Positions 23,512-44,689 are shown, numbered from the stretch's first letter. The stretch: DNA of 64,000 nt from Chimonanthus salicifolius (GCA_013350335.1 CM023541.1:60763413-60827412), one strand, 5' to 3'. Numbers and translations are program-made. The notes: generated from the letters alone by a model not told the origin.

Positions 23512-30101
<6,590 letters not shown>

Positions 30102-30341
30102 TGTGGATATTGCTTTTATGTGCTTGTGTGGGGACTCATTTCCTTTCTATCAATTTGGTCTTCTATTATAAATATGTATTAAAATTAAGAAATGAACAAA
30201 TCCAACTTCCTGAAGACCTTGAGAGGAAAAACTCCACAGAACACGACTGCATTTTGATTTCTTTACAAGAGTTTCATTTCTGGACTGTTTGATTTCCACA
30301 TGCTTGTGTCATTTCTGATGCTAAAATCAAATTTGTGTTAG

Positions 30342-30406
30342 GGCTGGATGATGATCCAGATAATTCATCCATCACATCTTTTCTGGATATGTTAAATGAC
30401 ATATAA
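30342..30406 (+). other. Possible alternative last exon of the E2 gene
   Basis: If the GT inside the last sense codon (30097-30098, context TATGG|GTTAGT) is used as donor and the AG at 30340-30341 as acceptor, the frame continues with LDDDPDNSSITSFLDMLNDI and a TAA at 30404-30406. This replaces the stop with a 20-residue acidic tail. A pyrimidine-rich stretch and a CTAAAAT branch-like word precede the acceptor. This is inference from splice signals and an open frame only. Confidence 0.3.
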
Positions 30407-31944
30407 TCGCCATGACTGTTTTGTTTCACTGTGAGATCAGTTTGGACGGTTCCGGTCCACTTTTATAGGATCTTAACATGCCTTTCAACCTTTGGGGCCT
30501 GTGAAAATTTTGAAAAAGAAAAGTTGTAACAAGTTGTCGGTAAAAAGAAAGGGCATTCTTTTACTTAAATTTTCTTTTTCTTTTTTATATATATATTTTT
30601 TGTAAAAAAACGAGGAGAAAAATTGTCAATATGGTGGAATCCGTATTTTAGATCCTTGGTTAGTGTTTTTTACTAATTAAGTAGCAGATTCCCAACTGGC
30701 CAGATCTGAAACATGGGCAGATCTATCCAGGTTTTGACATTGCCTGAGCTTGGGCCTGGTAAAATATGTTTAGCTTGGTCCAGGTTAGCTTGATTTTTGT
30801 AACCTTGAGTCTGGGCTTAAAGGGAGGTGGGCTTTCCTTCAGATGGGCTTGGACATATTCTGAATTGCAAGTACGCCTTGTAACTGGACGATCCTTTTTT
30901 TCCCAAGAGAGAGAGAGAGAGAGCTAATGAAGGAAAATTTTGAGTAATCTTTGTCGTAATCATCATTGTAAAAAGCCAGTTGTCTTATTTATTTAGGTCA
31001 GTTACTCCAGTTGTATATTTTCATCCATTCTATAAAAAATGAACAAGTAGAATTCATTTTTAAAGCACGTCTGTAGTAATACTCTTCGTAGTTATTATTT
31101 TCAAAACCGTCTGTAGTAATACTTTTATGCTGTCATCAACCCTACGAAAAAACAGGAAGTGGAATTTATTTTTGGAGGTGACAAGATGTTTCATGTTTCC
31201 TGTAGGCCTTCTTGTACCTTGTTGTTCCTTATAGGTTAAAGGTGAAATAACAATATAGGGCAATTGGATATAATAATAACAACAATAATTCCATGAAAAT
31301 ATGTGAAATCTCGTCTGTTCGAACTAGAGCACTCCAAAAAATAGTTGAAAAATAAGGAATGTGAATTCTGTAGCATTTCGTGGTCTTAGTGGTAATTTTT
31401 TGTATCTGAATCATGTATAAATGTGGATTTTGGTAGTCTACAACAGTGGCTAATCGGCTGAAGCATTGTGTGCTGTAGCTGAAAATAAAGCCCATAAATG
31501 CATCATGAAGATTGTGGGTTCAGATTCTGGGTGTTAGATAAGCAATTGGCTCATGAAATCAAATTGTTAAATCAAAATATAAAAAAGGACTGCTTCAGAT
31601 TGATGAGATAACCGACTTAGATATGGTGATGATATATATTGTTTATTATAATAATGTTATTAGCAAAATATGACTTAGCAATCGATATGGCCAAAACATT
31701 TTTGGCTTTATCTCTATATTGGATGGATGGATTAGTGGCCATATTTTTCCTTGAGGGGAAGAACAAATCAACGAATCAAACAAGTGAACCATGTTGTTGG
31801 TTCGAAGCAGACAAGTTAGTGGTAGTGGGGGTTTGACAACTATGTTCTCCTGCACCTGCTGAATGAATGTGACTGTGATGTGTCTTGGTCTATAGAGAGA
31901 AGGAAAAGAGAGTACGTGCATGTGAAGCAAACATAAATACATAC

Positions 31945-31946
<2 letters not shown>
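30407..31946. other. Intergenic DNA downstream of the E2 gene
   Basis: Probable 3' untranslated region first, then repetitive GGCTTGG/GGCCTGG-rich DNA at 30715-30870 of mobile-element type, a GA run at 30906-30922, and a small repeat of GTCTGTAGTAATACT at 31069-31083 and 31109-31123. No gene recognised. Confidence 0.45.

Positions 31947-32010
<64 letters not shown>
31947..32010. repeat. (AT)n microsatellite
   Basis: About 32 uninterrupted AT units. Confidence 0.98.
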
Positions 32011-32011
<1 letters not shown>

Positions 32012-35000
32012 TATTTTAACTATTGGCAAAACTTATTCGTAAGAGACAGAGATGAGAAGGAGTTGAATTGAATTGAATTTGAGTTAGACAAAACAAGTGA
32101 GAACGATTTGATTTCGGTGGGAGGCACCACACCACCATGGATATTGTGGCTCAGAGAATGAGGGCTAAGCACAGCCAGCCGGCTCAGGTGGAAAACAATA
32201 TGGGCAGTGTCATATTCAAAACCTCTATTACCCTATTCACATGAGCTACAATTTAAGTTTGAATACCAATCACCAGATGCTTGACCTAGGGTCTGAGTTG
32301 CAAAATTTGAGGTAGCCTGACTCGAACAGTCAAATTGCGTCCTTGCTATTCACCAAAGAATTTATATTTGGTTAACTAATGATATTTACACAAGAATTCC
32401 AGATTGGGTACGGGCTATCAGAAGCCAGGATTTTTACTATGAGATTCAAGTACAAAAAAGATAAAAGTTTTTATCGATTATGTGAACCTTAAAAAGTTCA
32501 ATTATGAAAAGTTAAGATGATTTTGCGTTTCAAGACATAATTTCCTTCAAGCAGTGACATTCACTTTCAGCTTTACAATAATTTTTCTCTGGGTGAGGTT
32601 GCCATAGGACTTCCATGAAGGGTTCACCACCGCCTCCAAATCACATACTCCTCCTCACACCCATTTAAGTTCGACTAACAAAAGCGTCTAGGCATTTTTG
32701 CCATAAAAACCTCATATGAGGCCCACTTTATTTTAAATCTGTTCTATTAATATATTTTTACATTTTAAAACTCATATCCAACTTCTCATCATTTCCATTT
32801 GATACATCCTCAACCGTTGGATTAACATGTGGATTAAAATATTTATCTAATGGGCCATTTTTAATCCTTAAAAAATCAATTGCTAAAATGATTCAATGGG
32901 TTCCCTTTTTTTATCCATTTTAAAAACTATCCCTTTTATATTTATCCAATTTAAATTTATTTTGAGTTGATATCGCTTTTGGATTAAAAACTGATTCAAA
33001 AATGACTATTTTAATCATTGATCTTTGAACTCTTTGAATTTTTTTTTTTGACTTCTAACATATAATGAATTTAATTTTTAGAAAAATACATCATTTTAAA
33101 TGTATCTATTCTATATATTGTTATATAGGTTGAACTCCAGTTGTATAGGCCCACAGGAGCAGCTCAGACTGTCCCCAGGTGAAAGGGATTCATCAGTACC
33201 AATTGGCGAGTAAAGAGGATGAAGGCCAAATGGATGTATAGACTGTAGACGACGCGGCCGTGTAAGAAACGCATGGTAAAGAGGCTCGAGTTTCAGAAAA
33301 GATCGTCTCGGTCTGTGGGTGGGCCTGGGCCGACAACCTTTCCCGGCTTTCTCATTGGCTCCTTTTGACTCGTGAACAGAAAGAGAAAGAATTACTTCAT
33401 CAATTTCCCAACGTCTTCCCATTCCCATCCGCACCGTCATCGCTGTTCTCTTCATAGTGTATAAATCTGAAAAATATAAAATCGGGTTGGATCTTAATTG
33501 ACTCAAATTAATAGGATCTTAAATTAATTATATAAAGCACATGAATAGAACTCATCTTTAAAAATCGACTATTAAGTGTCCACAAGTTTATAAATCTAGC
33601 ATTTTAAAGGTCCACTGGCAATGTGGAACTTATGCTAAAAAAAACTTTCCCTCAGCATCAAAACAGAAGACACTCGTCTCTCTCCCTCCACACAGGACTA
33701 GAGACATAAATCCGACTCATTCCTATAGTACTTCCTTTCAGATAGCATGTTAAAACACATGAGTAGAACTCATTCTTAAAAATTTATTATTAAATAGAGG
33801 ATGTCCACTGATGATTGAGACTTATAGTAACAAATTAACTCTGAGTACTATCAAAATTGTAATTTTTTAAAACTTATATCTTATTAATTACTTAAACTTT
33901 GAAATGAGAATAATTTTAAAAGTTTGAATGACAATTCTGCCATTTCATACTTTGGAACGTGGATGCTGCTGAGACCATCAATTCAACTTTTTCTTTTCAT
34001 CTTGTTGCCTATGGCAATGAATGAAACAAATTTGTAAAAATCCATTGTAAAGTTAACAATGTTTGCTGGGTATTCAACTTTTGCATGTCATGTGGACCAA
34101 CGTTGTCTCTTACAACTTGATGACACTGACGTTTCATGTGGTCTTAATAGTTTGTAAGACCTCATAGTCACACTACTATTCCTATGAAGAATATGGAGAA
34201 AGAATCATGTGTACATCTTCAGACCCATTAGAAACACAGATTGTGTGGGCCACCATAGAGATATGCATGAGATCATCCTAGTTTAGACTCTAGACTTTGA
34301 AGTTCAATTCAATTTGAAGTTTAATTCATTCGAATAATTCAATCAATTTATTTAATTTTTTCAAATAAATTTAGAAAAACTCACTCACACAATCCATCTA
34401 ATCTTATATAATTAATGTGTATTAGCCTTTTACTTTTGAAATTTTGAACTACATGACAATATATTTTAAAGTGCAATCATCATGGCCTTATATTGTGCAT
34501 TGGATGCTATTACTATTCTAATCTACATTTACAATAGCGGGTTGTGATTGGGTGGACTTCGATTTTACTTTTAACCTCTCAAAATAATTGTTTGATAATT
34601 CATTTTAATTTACTTGTTTAGTAATTCATTCTATTTAGAGAACGTAATTGTCAACATGCCACTGAAATGAGAATTAGACATTGAAAATTTATTCTGTTCT
34701 CATTTAAAAGATATGATTGTTTGGTAGAATTTAAAAGAATGTTCATATATTAAACATTATCATTTCACCATTCTAATAATAGTTCCAGAAAAAGAATGAA
34801 AAATGAGCACTCGCTAGATGACCATTCTGTCATATTTATCATATGTTTATACCATCCAAAGCGGTTGGAGTGATGAATAGAAACATGTCTCAAAAAGTGA
34901 GAATTCCAATTTGAAATCTAGATACTTTGGTCACTAAAAAAATTAGCAAATAGGATCCATTCTCATAACAAATTCTTATTGAGAAGGATAAACTTCAATT

Positions 35001-36374
35001 GATATTTCAAATTATTATTATTATTATAACCATTAAAGTCACTAATTTCATTTCTATAAATAGGAAATATATTAAACTTCACCTCATTAAATTATTTTTT
35101 ATTTTATTTTTTAATAAGGAATAACAAATGCTCATGACTCATTGCATTTACAAAACATTTATCCACAAAGAGAATCTATATGGTCTCACTAAATTAAGTG
35201 AATCAATGGATACTCCGAAGGCAAATAATCAACTTACCTAAAATGTATAGCAATTCCTCCATTCAAACAAATTATTAAAAAATCATTTAACAACACTGGC
35301 TTTTTATATCAAGTATGAACATGCGGTTGACAGCCCCTTCTTTTGATTTGTCAAATCCTGTAGTTCAAATTACATGATGATATGAAACTAAAAAAAATTA
35401 TGATTATTGTGGGTCAATTATGTCGACAACGAAATGCCGATTATCTTAAACCCTTTTAAGGGTGATCTTTCTTCTTCTACTTTTACCTTTTTTTTTTTCC
35501 TTTTTAATAAAATTATAATCACTGTCATTAATTAAGGAAAATTGTACGATGTGAAATATGAATACGAGGAAAATCAAATTGCTATTTGATGTGATGTGGG
35601 CTTGGAGGAAGAAAAAGGCAGTCAACATTAATGGAATTTGGTCCTTAAGTTTCACACCATGATGCCACCCACCCACCAAACCCCAATTTCATTCCTTCGG
35701 TCCCTTCCCTCCACCTCATTTCATAGGTCTTTTAATATGGTAAATTTTAATTTAAAAATGACATTTTAAAAGTGAAAAAAGTTTAACCATCTATTAGATT
35801 AAACTTAATCCAACAATAAATACACCTTAAAATTAGATTAAATTTATAAAATGATAATGAGTATAAAAGTGATGAATAATATATAATAATAACCCTATAA
35901 AAACAAATCATCTAATTAACAATGAATTATTTCTCCAACCTTGTAGGCACCATCACAATAATTTCCTATCATTTTCACACCTTTTCTAACTTAACTTTTT
36001 GATTGCAATGGAGCTACGAACGTTCTATTATTTTTACTTGTTTGTAGGGTCCTTTAACTCCTTTCATTTTCAAATGTTAAAAGCCCAAAGTCAAACCCTC
36101 GAATAAGAAGCATGAGAATCATTTAGCCTTTTCCATCTAATTTCATACATTTTTTTTTCTAATTGTCAAAGTCAAAATCCCAACTTTTAGAGCAGTAGCT
36201 AGTGGGCCACTTGAAAGGGGATTCACCTGCTCAAACATGTCTCATCCTCTCCTCAATCTAATGTCAAATTTTCCTCTATTTAGAGATTATAGCCAACTTG
36301 ACAACATCTACTGATCTCAGGAAAACAAATTTCGCCACATACGATATGTATTTATCGAGATTTGAGATATCGGC

Positions 36375-36376
<2 letters not shown>
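32011..36376. other. Gene-poor intergenic DNA
   Basis: No gene recognised. The only compositional outlier is a more GC-rich stretch at 33130-33470, noted separately. Much of 33500-36300 is AT-rich, non-repetitive by eye and has only short frames. Confidence 0.5.

Positions 36377-36432
<56 letters not shown>
36377..36432. repeat. (AT)n microsatellite inside a TATCGGCCGATA-type repeat
   Basis: About 28 AT units preceded by GATATCGGCCGATAT and followed by ATCGACTGATAAAGATA, which is repeated once more at 36464-36478. The TATCGGYYGATA word also marks 60700-60770 and 63320-63395, so the microsatellite seems to have grown inside a dispersed element. Confidence 0.8.
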
Positions 36433-36435
<3 letters not shown>

Positions 36436-36854
36436 CTGATAAAGATATTTTTTTTATATATATCGACTGATAAAGATAGTTTAAAAAAAAATAAGAGATA
36501 GAAATTTTTCGACTGATACTGAGATTTAAATCCCTGATCTTTGTATTAAAGTAAAAAAGGCCATCATTTGTTACACCTTTTTTTTTTTAATCCTTACTGC
36601 ACTAAACAACTAATTTTAATTGAATTATTTGGTTTGTACAAATCAAAATTATTTATTTTTATGTAAAAAACTATATTATTATATAATTTAAACTATTTAT
36701 CTCATCAAATTGTATTACTATTTTATATAAATATAATCTATCAAATAGATCTCACATTTATATTCTATAATTTTAAAATTATATAAAAAAAAAACTATTA
36801 CTATCAATACATGTGCAATTGTTCACTGTCAAATCGATCTTCCATTTATGTCTT

Positions 36855-37641
36855 AGATTTTGTAATGTAATTATTATTTATTTGCTCTTTACAATTGAAA
36901 AAGTATTAACTATTTGTTTAGTGAATAGTGAAGGTGGATCAAATGGCATTTGGATATTTTTTTTCCTGATATATAAAGAACAAATATTTTTATTATCTAA
37001 AACACCAAACAAACATAACTAAATTTTAATGAAAAGATGATAAATTCAAAGGACAAATGAGACGTGCTAAAATTCAATTTGTGGTCCTATATAAACACAC
37101 TTGATTTTCTAAAATACTCAATGAGATGGCTACTTCATACTCACCTTGTACACCAAATCATCGACTAACATGAAAATTTGTGAATAAAGGAAGATGACCC
37201 ATTTCGTGGGGCTCTGAGGTATTGACTCAACAAGACGAATTTTCCGGAGCCCGCACCGCCATTGTCTATACAGTCGACTTGAATAAGTCAGATAGTAGCA
37301 TCAAGGTTCGATCCCGCAACATGAGGGAGCAAACCCCACGTCAATGACCATTTAGACTACTCACCTAGTGGGTTAATACCTCCGGTCCATATTTTGCATA
37401 AAGGTCCATATTTTGGCAATAAATAAAAACAATCATCTGTCTAAAATATTGAATAAGGGCACAAAAGAAAATTTACGTCAAATGGCAAAAGCACCCTTTC
37501 AAATGACGTGGCGTCACATGATTGAATATAGTAGAATGCCTCTATCACGTACATGGAAGATAATCCTAATATACCAACTATTTATTTTGTCTATTTATTT
37601 TTCTATTGTCAAATACAAATTCACACATAAATTATTAATAG
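36855..37641. repeat. Duplicated segment, copy 1
   Basis: Matches 49464-50081 in the same orientation. Shared words include AATTGAAAAAGTATTAACTA, GGTGGATCAAATGGCATTTG, TTCAATTTGTGGTCCTATAT, ACTCAATGAGATGGCTACTT and AATATAGTAGAAT. This copy carries an extra stretch of roughly 180 bp at about 37215-37396 that includes GGTTCGATCCC, and GGTCCATATTTT flanks the insert's right side twice (37383 and 37402). No coding potential. Confidence 0.85.
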
Positions 37642-40600
37642 AAATTCATTGATTTCTCGAATTAGGTCATACAGGTTGAATTAAAATCCGACTCAAGTTT
37701 CACCTCTACTTATCAGTATCACATAATCATTAAGCTTAAATACAGTATGAGTAAGACAAAATTAGTGCAGTAGGTGATGGTGTATAGACATATTTAATGA
37801 ACTTAAAATGGGCCAGAAACTAAGGGTTCAAGACCCACCCATGTCTTGGTTTCCCAAGTGTAGCTGTTAGCTGTTTTTTGTTTGATTTAAAGACCAAAGG
37901 GTGAGATTGAGAACAACCAAATCTCAACTTAGATGTTGGCAAATAATTAATAGTACAAAGAAGAAAATGGTGACTCATGTCTGGTTTTTTATTTTAATTT
38001 AATTTTACATTATTTATGCACACCTCTTCTTATAGAGGGACAGCTATCTGTCTTGAAAAGTGGCCACCTATCTTGGATGTATATATTTATTTAACAGCAA
38101 AGAAGACTATTTGCCTCCACGACTAATCTAGTTAAGATGTTATTCAGTGAACTTCGAGTCTTTGACTCTTTGCTATTCAGGTTCATTCTTTTCGTGTAGA
38201 TTATATATTTTCTTACTCTTTATTTTATAATCTCTTTAAAAATAAAATAAAAGTAAAGTACTTTTATATTTTATTTTTACTACATTTAACTGAAAATTTT
38301 AGTGTTTTTCAAATAGCCAATCAACTTGGTCTTTACTGCATTTTAACCCTTGATTTCAGCAGTTAATAGGCTTAGATAAATCCTTAACTTAAATCTTTAT
38401 TGAATCCTCTATTTATATATACATAAGACCTATATAGATAAGTAAGCAGTATATAGTGGCCATATAAGATGGTAAAAGCTTTTAATCTTGAAAGTATAAT
38501 GTTTTAAATTAAGTAAATAATATTAATAAAAATAAAATTCTTTCCATTTTTTTACATATAATCTCTTCACATTATCAATTCGTGTAAAATCTATCATAGA
38601 TTTAAGAGGCAATTCAAGTATTAATTAAAATCAATTGTGGATTAATTGAGAAGGTGATAAAAATGGTAAAATAAGAATAGAAAACATGGCATGTTAGGAC
38701 ACATTGGCACATATTTTAAGATTCAAAAGGCGAACAACTTTATTTTTGGCTTTTTTCATCTAACTCAATAATAAATAAAAATATACAAATGAATCTCAGT
38801 TATTGCTTTATTTTTTATTTAAACTAAGGTTTTTTTTAATTTATGTATGAAAAACTCAGCGTAAAATTCTCACGAGTAATACCCACTGTCCTGACACCTC
38901 CCGCTTCCTGAGATAGGATATTGACAATTGGGTTTTTTAACTTTTTAGAATACCCAGAAGCAAATCCTAATCTTTAAGGGCCAGTTGGTACATTTCATGC
39001 CATTTATCACATTTTTATAAACGAATTTCCATTTATTTTGAAAAAACTTACTCAACAGGAAAAGGGTGTAGCATTTATATACATTATATTAAAAAAAATA
39101 TATCATCCACAACTCCTTGTCCTTTATTTTATGATATAATTTACCATACCCATCTTCCAAGGAATATTATTTACACGTGTGAAGTCCATGGATCACACAT
39201 GTGCATGAATCTGACTCCCATACCTTATAATTTTTTTAGTAGAAAATCACTCACAATGCAGGAATCGTGCACACGAGTGGGAAAACCTTACCCTTCAAAT
39301 CAGGTAATAAAACCCTAAAATAATCACTTACATGTACTTCTAGGCCTTGTCTCTTATTGAAGACAAAGTTGAAGAATAAATGCAAGAGTGGTGGCCCACA
39401 AAGGATCCCAGTGGTTGATGATGTGGCCATTGTCGGGTCTACACGTGGATGGGTCCCGGTCACTGAGCTGGACTTGTCCATGATTTGGTTTTAATAACCT
39501 AATCTTAAGAATTAAAATACTTGCAAAACTTCAGAGAACATGAAGAAAATGCCAATTTCGGATATGGTGGTATTTCAGATATTTATTCCTAATCATGGCC
39601 TAAACATAGGACAGGAGTGAGACATTGCTGAAATAATAAGGCACCTAACCCTAAAATAATAATCACTTTTTATATACTTTAAGAGCTTATTATTCCTGCT
39701 AAGGACAAGTTTAGACACGAACTCCACTTTAAGCTTTTAGTGGTACTGTTTCATGGCCACTGCCTGCACCCGACTGTCATTGAATCATACCATCATTTGA
39801 ATAAATTCTATCATTTTTTCGAACAATATAGGTAATTTTTATCTCACATTGAAAATCAGACTAACCGTATAATACATGAAATCAAATAAATTTGAAAGAA
39901 GTTATATTCAAGATTTTTAATTTAATTCTAGAAACTTAAATCAACACATATTAAAGCCACATCTCAAATTCATCACCTCTTGTCTAAATTTATGACTGTC
40001 AAAGCTAAATGTGAAAATTTCATAACTCGACTCGTGGTTCATAAGGTTAAAGTGTACGGAACTGCATTGGTGACTAGCTATTAAATTAAGACTTGCTATC
40101 ATTAAAATAAAAATATTTTAAAGAAAAACAGCTAGTGAGATTTGAGACTCTGGGTCTGGCTTAAAAAACTTCAAATTTGATTAGAATTTCAATTAAATCT
40201 AGTATTTAATATTTTTAGTTCAAAAATTAATATAATTTGCTGACTCAATAAAGTTAACTCAGTACAATTTGCTGACTCCTTGGTCAGATTAACAAATCAG
40301 ATTAAGTCATTCGAGTATGACAATATTTAACGATACTTCACCTGCAGTATTTGTTGTTGGAAATCAATAATTATAAATCCTGATTTTGGTCCACTTAACA
40401 GATAATGTCGAAGTGCTTTTCTTTGCCTTCCTCCATTCAATGATAGTCCAAAACTTATAAAAACAAGAATAGTTCAGCGTAATTATTTATTTTAATATGC
40501 TACTATGAAAAAGTTATTAACTTAAACTTGAAAATATTATAAAATAATTTCATGCGTAATTATTTCATTACCCTTGATTCAGCTCACAATGATAAGTATC

Positions 40601-41530
40601 ACTGTAGCTGTCTTGTCATAGAGACATTCAAAAACACATTATACATAAATTAAAAGATTAATCCAAAGTTTATTTATAAAAAATTGCACCCACACAAAAA
40701 AAAAAAATTGTAGAGGTCAGAGCAGTTCCCGAGGATTATGGCATTGTTAATTGGTGAGGTTGATGGGTCCTTGTGGTTGTGTGGGTCTGTCACTATACAG
40801 CCAATAAAAACTCAAGGTTTTTGTTTGTTGCCTTTCTTCTTTATGTTTTACCATGTCTTTGCACAGTAATTTTGTTTGAAGTTTTTATTTTATTACTTGT
40901 CTAGGGTTGGGCTCTGCTACTAAAAAAGCACTATACTACACGATGCCTGCATTTAAATAAGATAAGATAAAATAAAATACAAAGGTATTATTAAAAAATA
41001 TTTCATGTCTATTTGAGTTTCCAAGAAAAAAGAACGTGGGTTTCACTGCTCACACTTTCAGTCAAATCGTGGCCATGTAACATGCATTCAAAAGTTCTAA
41101 CTTCAGAACTTATGGAATCCTCTCTCATCTCCTTTCTTTGTTTTTAATTCCAAAAGTTCTCTACAATCTGCATATTATAATATTATTAAGATAGGTTTGT
41201 AGATGAATGGAATGGATAGCCATGTCAAAAAGGTGAAGAAGAAAGGAAGGAAAAAGAGACTGACGGTGGGTTGAATTAGTTTTGTTCGTGAGTTTGAATT
41301 CACGACTAAAAATAAATAAATTTGAATATATTAAATTGAAGTTCATTTCTCAAGCTTATTTAAAAGACAAATAATTTAGACTTTTAAGAAAATTTACTCT
41401 AACATGATTAAATGACCGATACGTAGATGATGTTAGGACATTTTGTAAAGTTCTTTTATTGATAACTCCATGATTGGCATTAAAATATTCAAGTAGATCG
41501 ACTTTAGTTTGTGAACTTTGAGCTGCAGAT
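37642..41530. other. Gene-poor intergenic DNA
   Basis: No gene recognised. 37760-37870 has a GGGTTCAAGACCCAC word that looks like a polymerase III B box and may be a SINE remnant. 38840-38945 carries a weak copy of the repeat at 17540-17695. The remainder is AT-rich and featureless to me. Confidence 0.45.
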
Positions 41531-41536
41531 TATAAA

Positions 41537-41745
41537 TTTTTTATTTTTTATTTTTTTTCCCTTCAAAATATCAAAAAATAATATTAAAAAATAGATATAT
41601 TTGAAATATAAAGATTTTTTATCATTTTTATTCCATATCTTTCACCATATTAGTATATTATTCAGAATGTTATTTATAATATTTATATTAATTTATTTGT
41701 ATAAAGTGTCTTACTTAATGTCATATATAATATTTATACATATCT
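41537..41745 (+). mobile_element. Internal fragment of the CAATGTTATCA TIR family
   Basis: Matches 45225-45423 in order: ATGGATATATTTGAAATATA-like, CTTTCACC, GTATATTA, TAATATTTATATTAATTTAT and TTACTTAATGT. Neither terminus is present. Confidence 0.6.
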
Positions 41746-43799
41746 ATCGTGGTCTTTCTCCATCGTGTGCGATCACTATTCCTCTTTCATGACAGTCATT
41801 ACTCTCTTTCATGACTAGGCAGGAGCCATCGCAATGAATATATGTCAACTAATGCTATAGTTGATATATTTTAATATGTGTAATATACGTCAAGTTGGCT
41901 GCTCTTGCCAAATTGATACATTGACAATAGCCAAGGTTAAAATATTAATTTTATTTTGGGTAATATATTTGAAATTAACCAAATGGGTGTAGAGTTCTAG
42001 ACACTTGGTTTTGCAACTTTTATTTTGAGGATAAATTTGTTTTTTTATTATAAAATATAGACATAATGGGAAGGCAAAAAAGCCTTGCAATTAAATTTTT
42101 GGGTCTAGTCACATGACTCTCTATCTTCACTAACTCCTAAGATGAGTTTGGAGTTTGGACTTAATTTTTCAGTGAAGATCTCATGGTTATTTTTTGTTAT
42201 TGGGGCTTTCCTAATCTTTAGTAGATTGATTCCATTAAAATCCGAGCTATTTTGTTTATGTTTCTTGTGTGGACCTTGAAAGACTCAATGCCCTTCTTTT
42301 CATAAGAGATTTTTCTGTTTTTTTTTTTTTTTTGGTATTATAGAGGTTTTGGGGATTAATTAGAAGAAACATAGGGATTAATCCATTATTTATTTACCAT
42401 CCCAATGAAATTTTAACTATTGATACTGTTGTTGGGTAAAATTTTCACTATTGATGCTGTAGTTGGGTAAGTAGCCACTCACATGTCCTTGTTCCAAGCT
42501 TCCAAGCATTTGTCCCTTCATCCTTTGTGTTCATTTTTTTAATTTTCTTTTTAAAATTTAAGGTGTTTCTTTCTCAGCAAGAAATCACTAAAAATATATA
42601 TAGAATTGCTCAAAATCTTTTTAGGATTAAGGCATTTGGATATTTTTTTTGTTTTTCTTTTCAATAAAAAATTACTTATTAATTTTTATACTTAGCTCTT
42701 TATATTTAATTTTGATTTTACTAAATACCAAAATAATATGGGCTCCAGTGGTAAATCCAATGTAGTCTAATAGTCTATCATTTTCAACATGTATAAAGTA
42801 GTCCATTGATTTGGATGGACTACTTTGGATGCCACAACACCTTTTAGTGTTTGTCTTTCATTTAATGTGTTTTTGTGTGAGAGAAATGCTAGTATGCATA
42901 AATAAGTATTTTATGTCCTATTAAAGAGAATTATATAAGTGTCAACCAAAAAACATGGTAATATATGTCGTGATATAATTAATAATATATTAAAATATTA
43001 TTTATTTAGTTCAAAATTTTGGTTAGATAACATTCTAAATAATTAAAATTGATTCAATTAAACATCTAAGACAAGATAAATTCGTCAGCATTCAAATTTA
43101 AATTGAGTCTTTTAAGCTTCTAGTTTTTTAATAACAAGAACACATAAATAGAATGAAATAACAAAATTTTAGATTTTAAAATTTTTAATGAGATAAATTA
43201 TGGTTAAGCATCCTAATCTTCAAGACTATTTCAATCTCAGAGCATTGAACACTTGTATTTGTTTGAAAAATCAAATGATGAAGTGGTATTTAAACAAGAA
43301 ATATCAATTGCTATTTGTGCCCTCACAGGAGGGCATTCTCATTTCATGACAAATTTAAATAATTGGAATTATCATTTTCTCTTTTAAATTTTGATAAAAT
43401 TATTTTCAATGTTTATTTAATGGATAAAAATATTTATCAAGGGTTCATTTTTATATGAAAAAGTGAAGAATTAAAGTGGTTCAGTTTATCTCATTTTGGT
43501 CATAATTCTGTATTCGTAAATTTAATTTTCACCTTTGAATAGAATCTATTATTTGACATGAATAGTTAGTACAACCAAACTTTTACGTTAGTATAGGTAG
43601 AAATTCTTTTCTAAAAAATATCCTAATATTCATAGTTATATATATTTTTTAAAATAACTAAAAAAATGTATTGAAGTGTTTAAATAGTTATATATAATGA
43701 TTATTGAATGCTTATAATCATTAAATTAATTAAAATAATAGTGATTAAGTCACATTGCAATTAATGGATGGTGGCTGTGTATCAATCAAGTGGCACATG

Positions 43800-44120
43800 G
43801 CAAGTGTACCAAGAAAATGTCACATGAAACAAACCGAATGGTGCAGATTCGAAGCTTAGGTGAGCAACCAAGTGCGGGCCAATACCAATCATTGAACGAC
43901 ACGTCAGTCGAACTCTGCACGCGTCACGCCAACAAGCGCCAACGGCAAGAGGAGGCCGTCGCGGTTTTTCCTGCGTCGCAAGCTCAGCTATACGACATTC
44001 CTCAAAGACGGCCACGTAGCCCAACTCGAATGGCCTTACTTCGGATGAAAGATGGACAGATCACAACCGTCCATATGGTGCAGTCCTTTTGGATGGCCCA
44101 CAAGGAAATACAGGGCTTTT
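43800..44120. other. Isolated GC-rich island
   Basis: Clearly higher GC than the surrounding kilobases and dense in ACGT cores (ACACGTCAG, CGCGTCACGC, GGCCACGTAGCC). An open frame of 110 codons crosses it but shows no family resemblance. It could be a promoter remnant, part of a mobile element, or a relic of a gene. Confidence 0.35.
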
Positions 44121-44689
44121 AATTTGGCGTTTCAGAGGTGGAATCAAATAATGGCTCATTAGATGGTTTTTTTTTAATAGAAGTTAAATAAATGATAATC
44201 GAGGGTCGCTCAAATTGAATAGAGAACAAATATATGCTTTTAGTTGGACATTGTACAGTGATATAGAAGAATAAAGACAACTTTACATGTCACTTCATTA
44301 TATGAAAAAGAGAAAAAACCTAAAAATGTTTTTTTTTTCATTGAAAGCAAAATTACAACATGGAGTGAGTGAATTATAACTACTATATTATTTTGTTAAA
44401 TTGTAGAGAGCATCGACTTTGACCTTGAATAAACCAAGTGAAGAAGAAAAATTTACAAAGTCGACACTAAATAGATTAGATAAAGTGTTATCGTGGTCTA
44501 AGTTAAAAGGAAAAAGATAAAACTAGAGATTATATATACACATGAATTAAAATATTTGAGTTGTGAGCCAACTTAAAATCCAGGCTTAATGGTGTGTTCA
44601 TCCCAACCTTCATATCACCACCTTTGGAATCTAATAACAAAATAAATATTTAGATCCTTAATTTAAACAACTTAATCTTTATAAAAGGA

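Noticed and set aside
33111..33506. 131-codon minus-strand frame
   Set aside because: No recognisable domain, no good start context and no splice partners; kept only as a compositional observation.
37300..37330. tRNA gene suggested by GGTTCGATCCC
   Set aside because: No acceptor stem or anticodon arm can be formed around it; more likely a tRNA-derived repeat.
43790..44122. 110-codon plus-strand frame in a GC-rich island
   Set aside because: High GC lengthens frames by chance; no family resemblance was seen.
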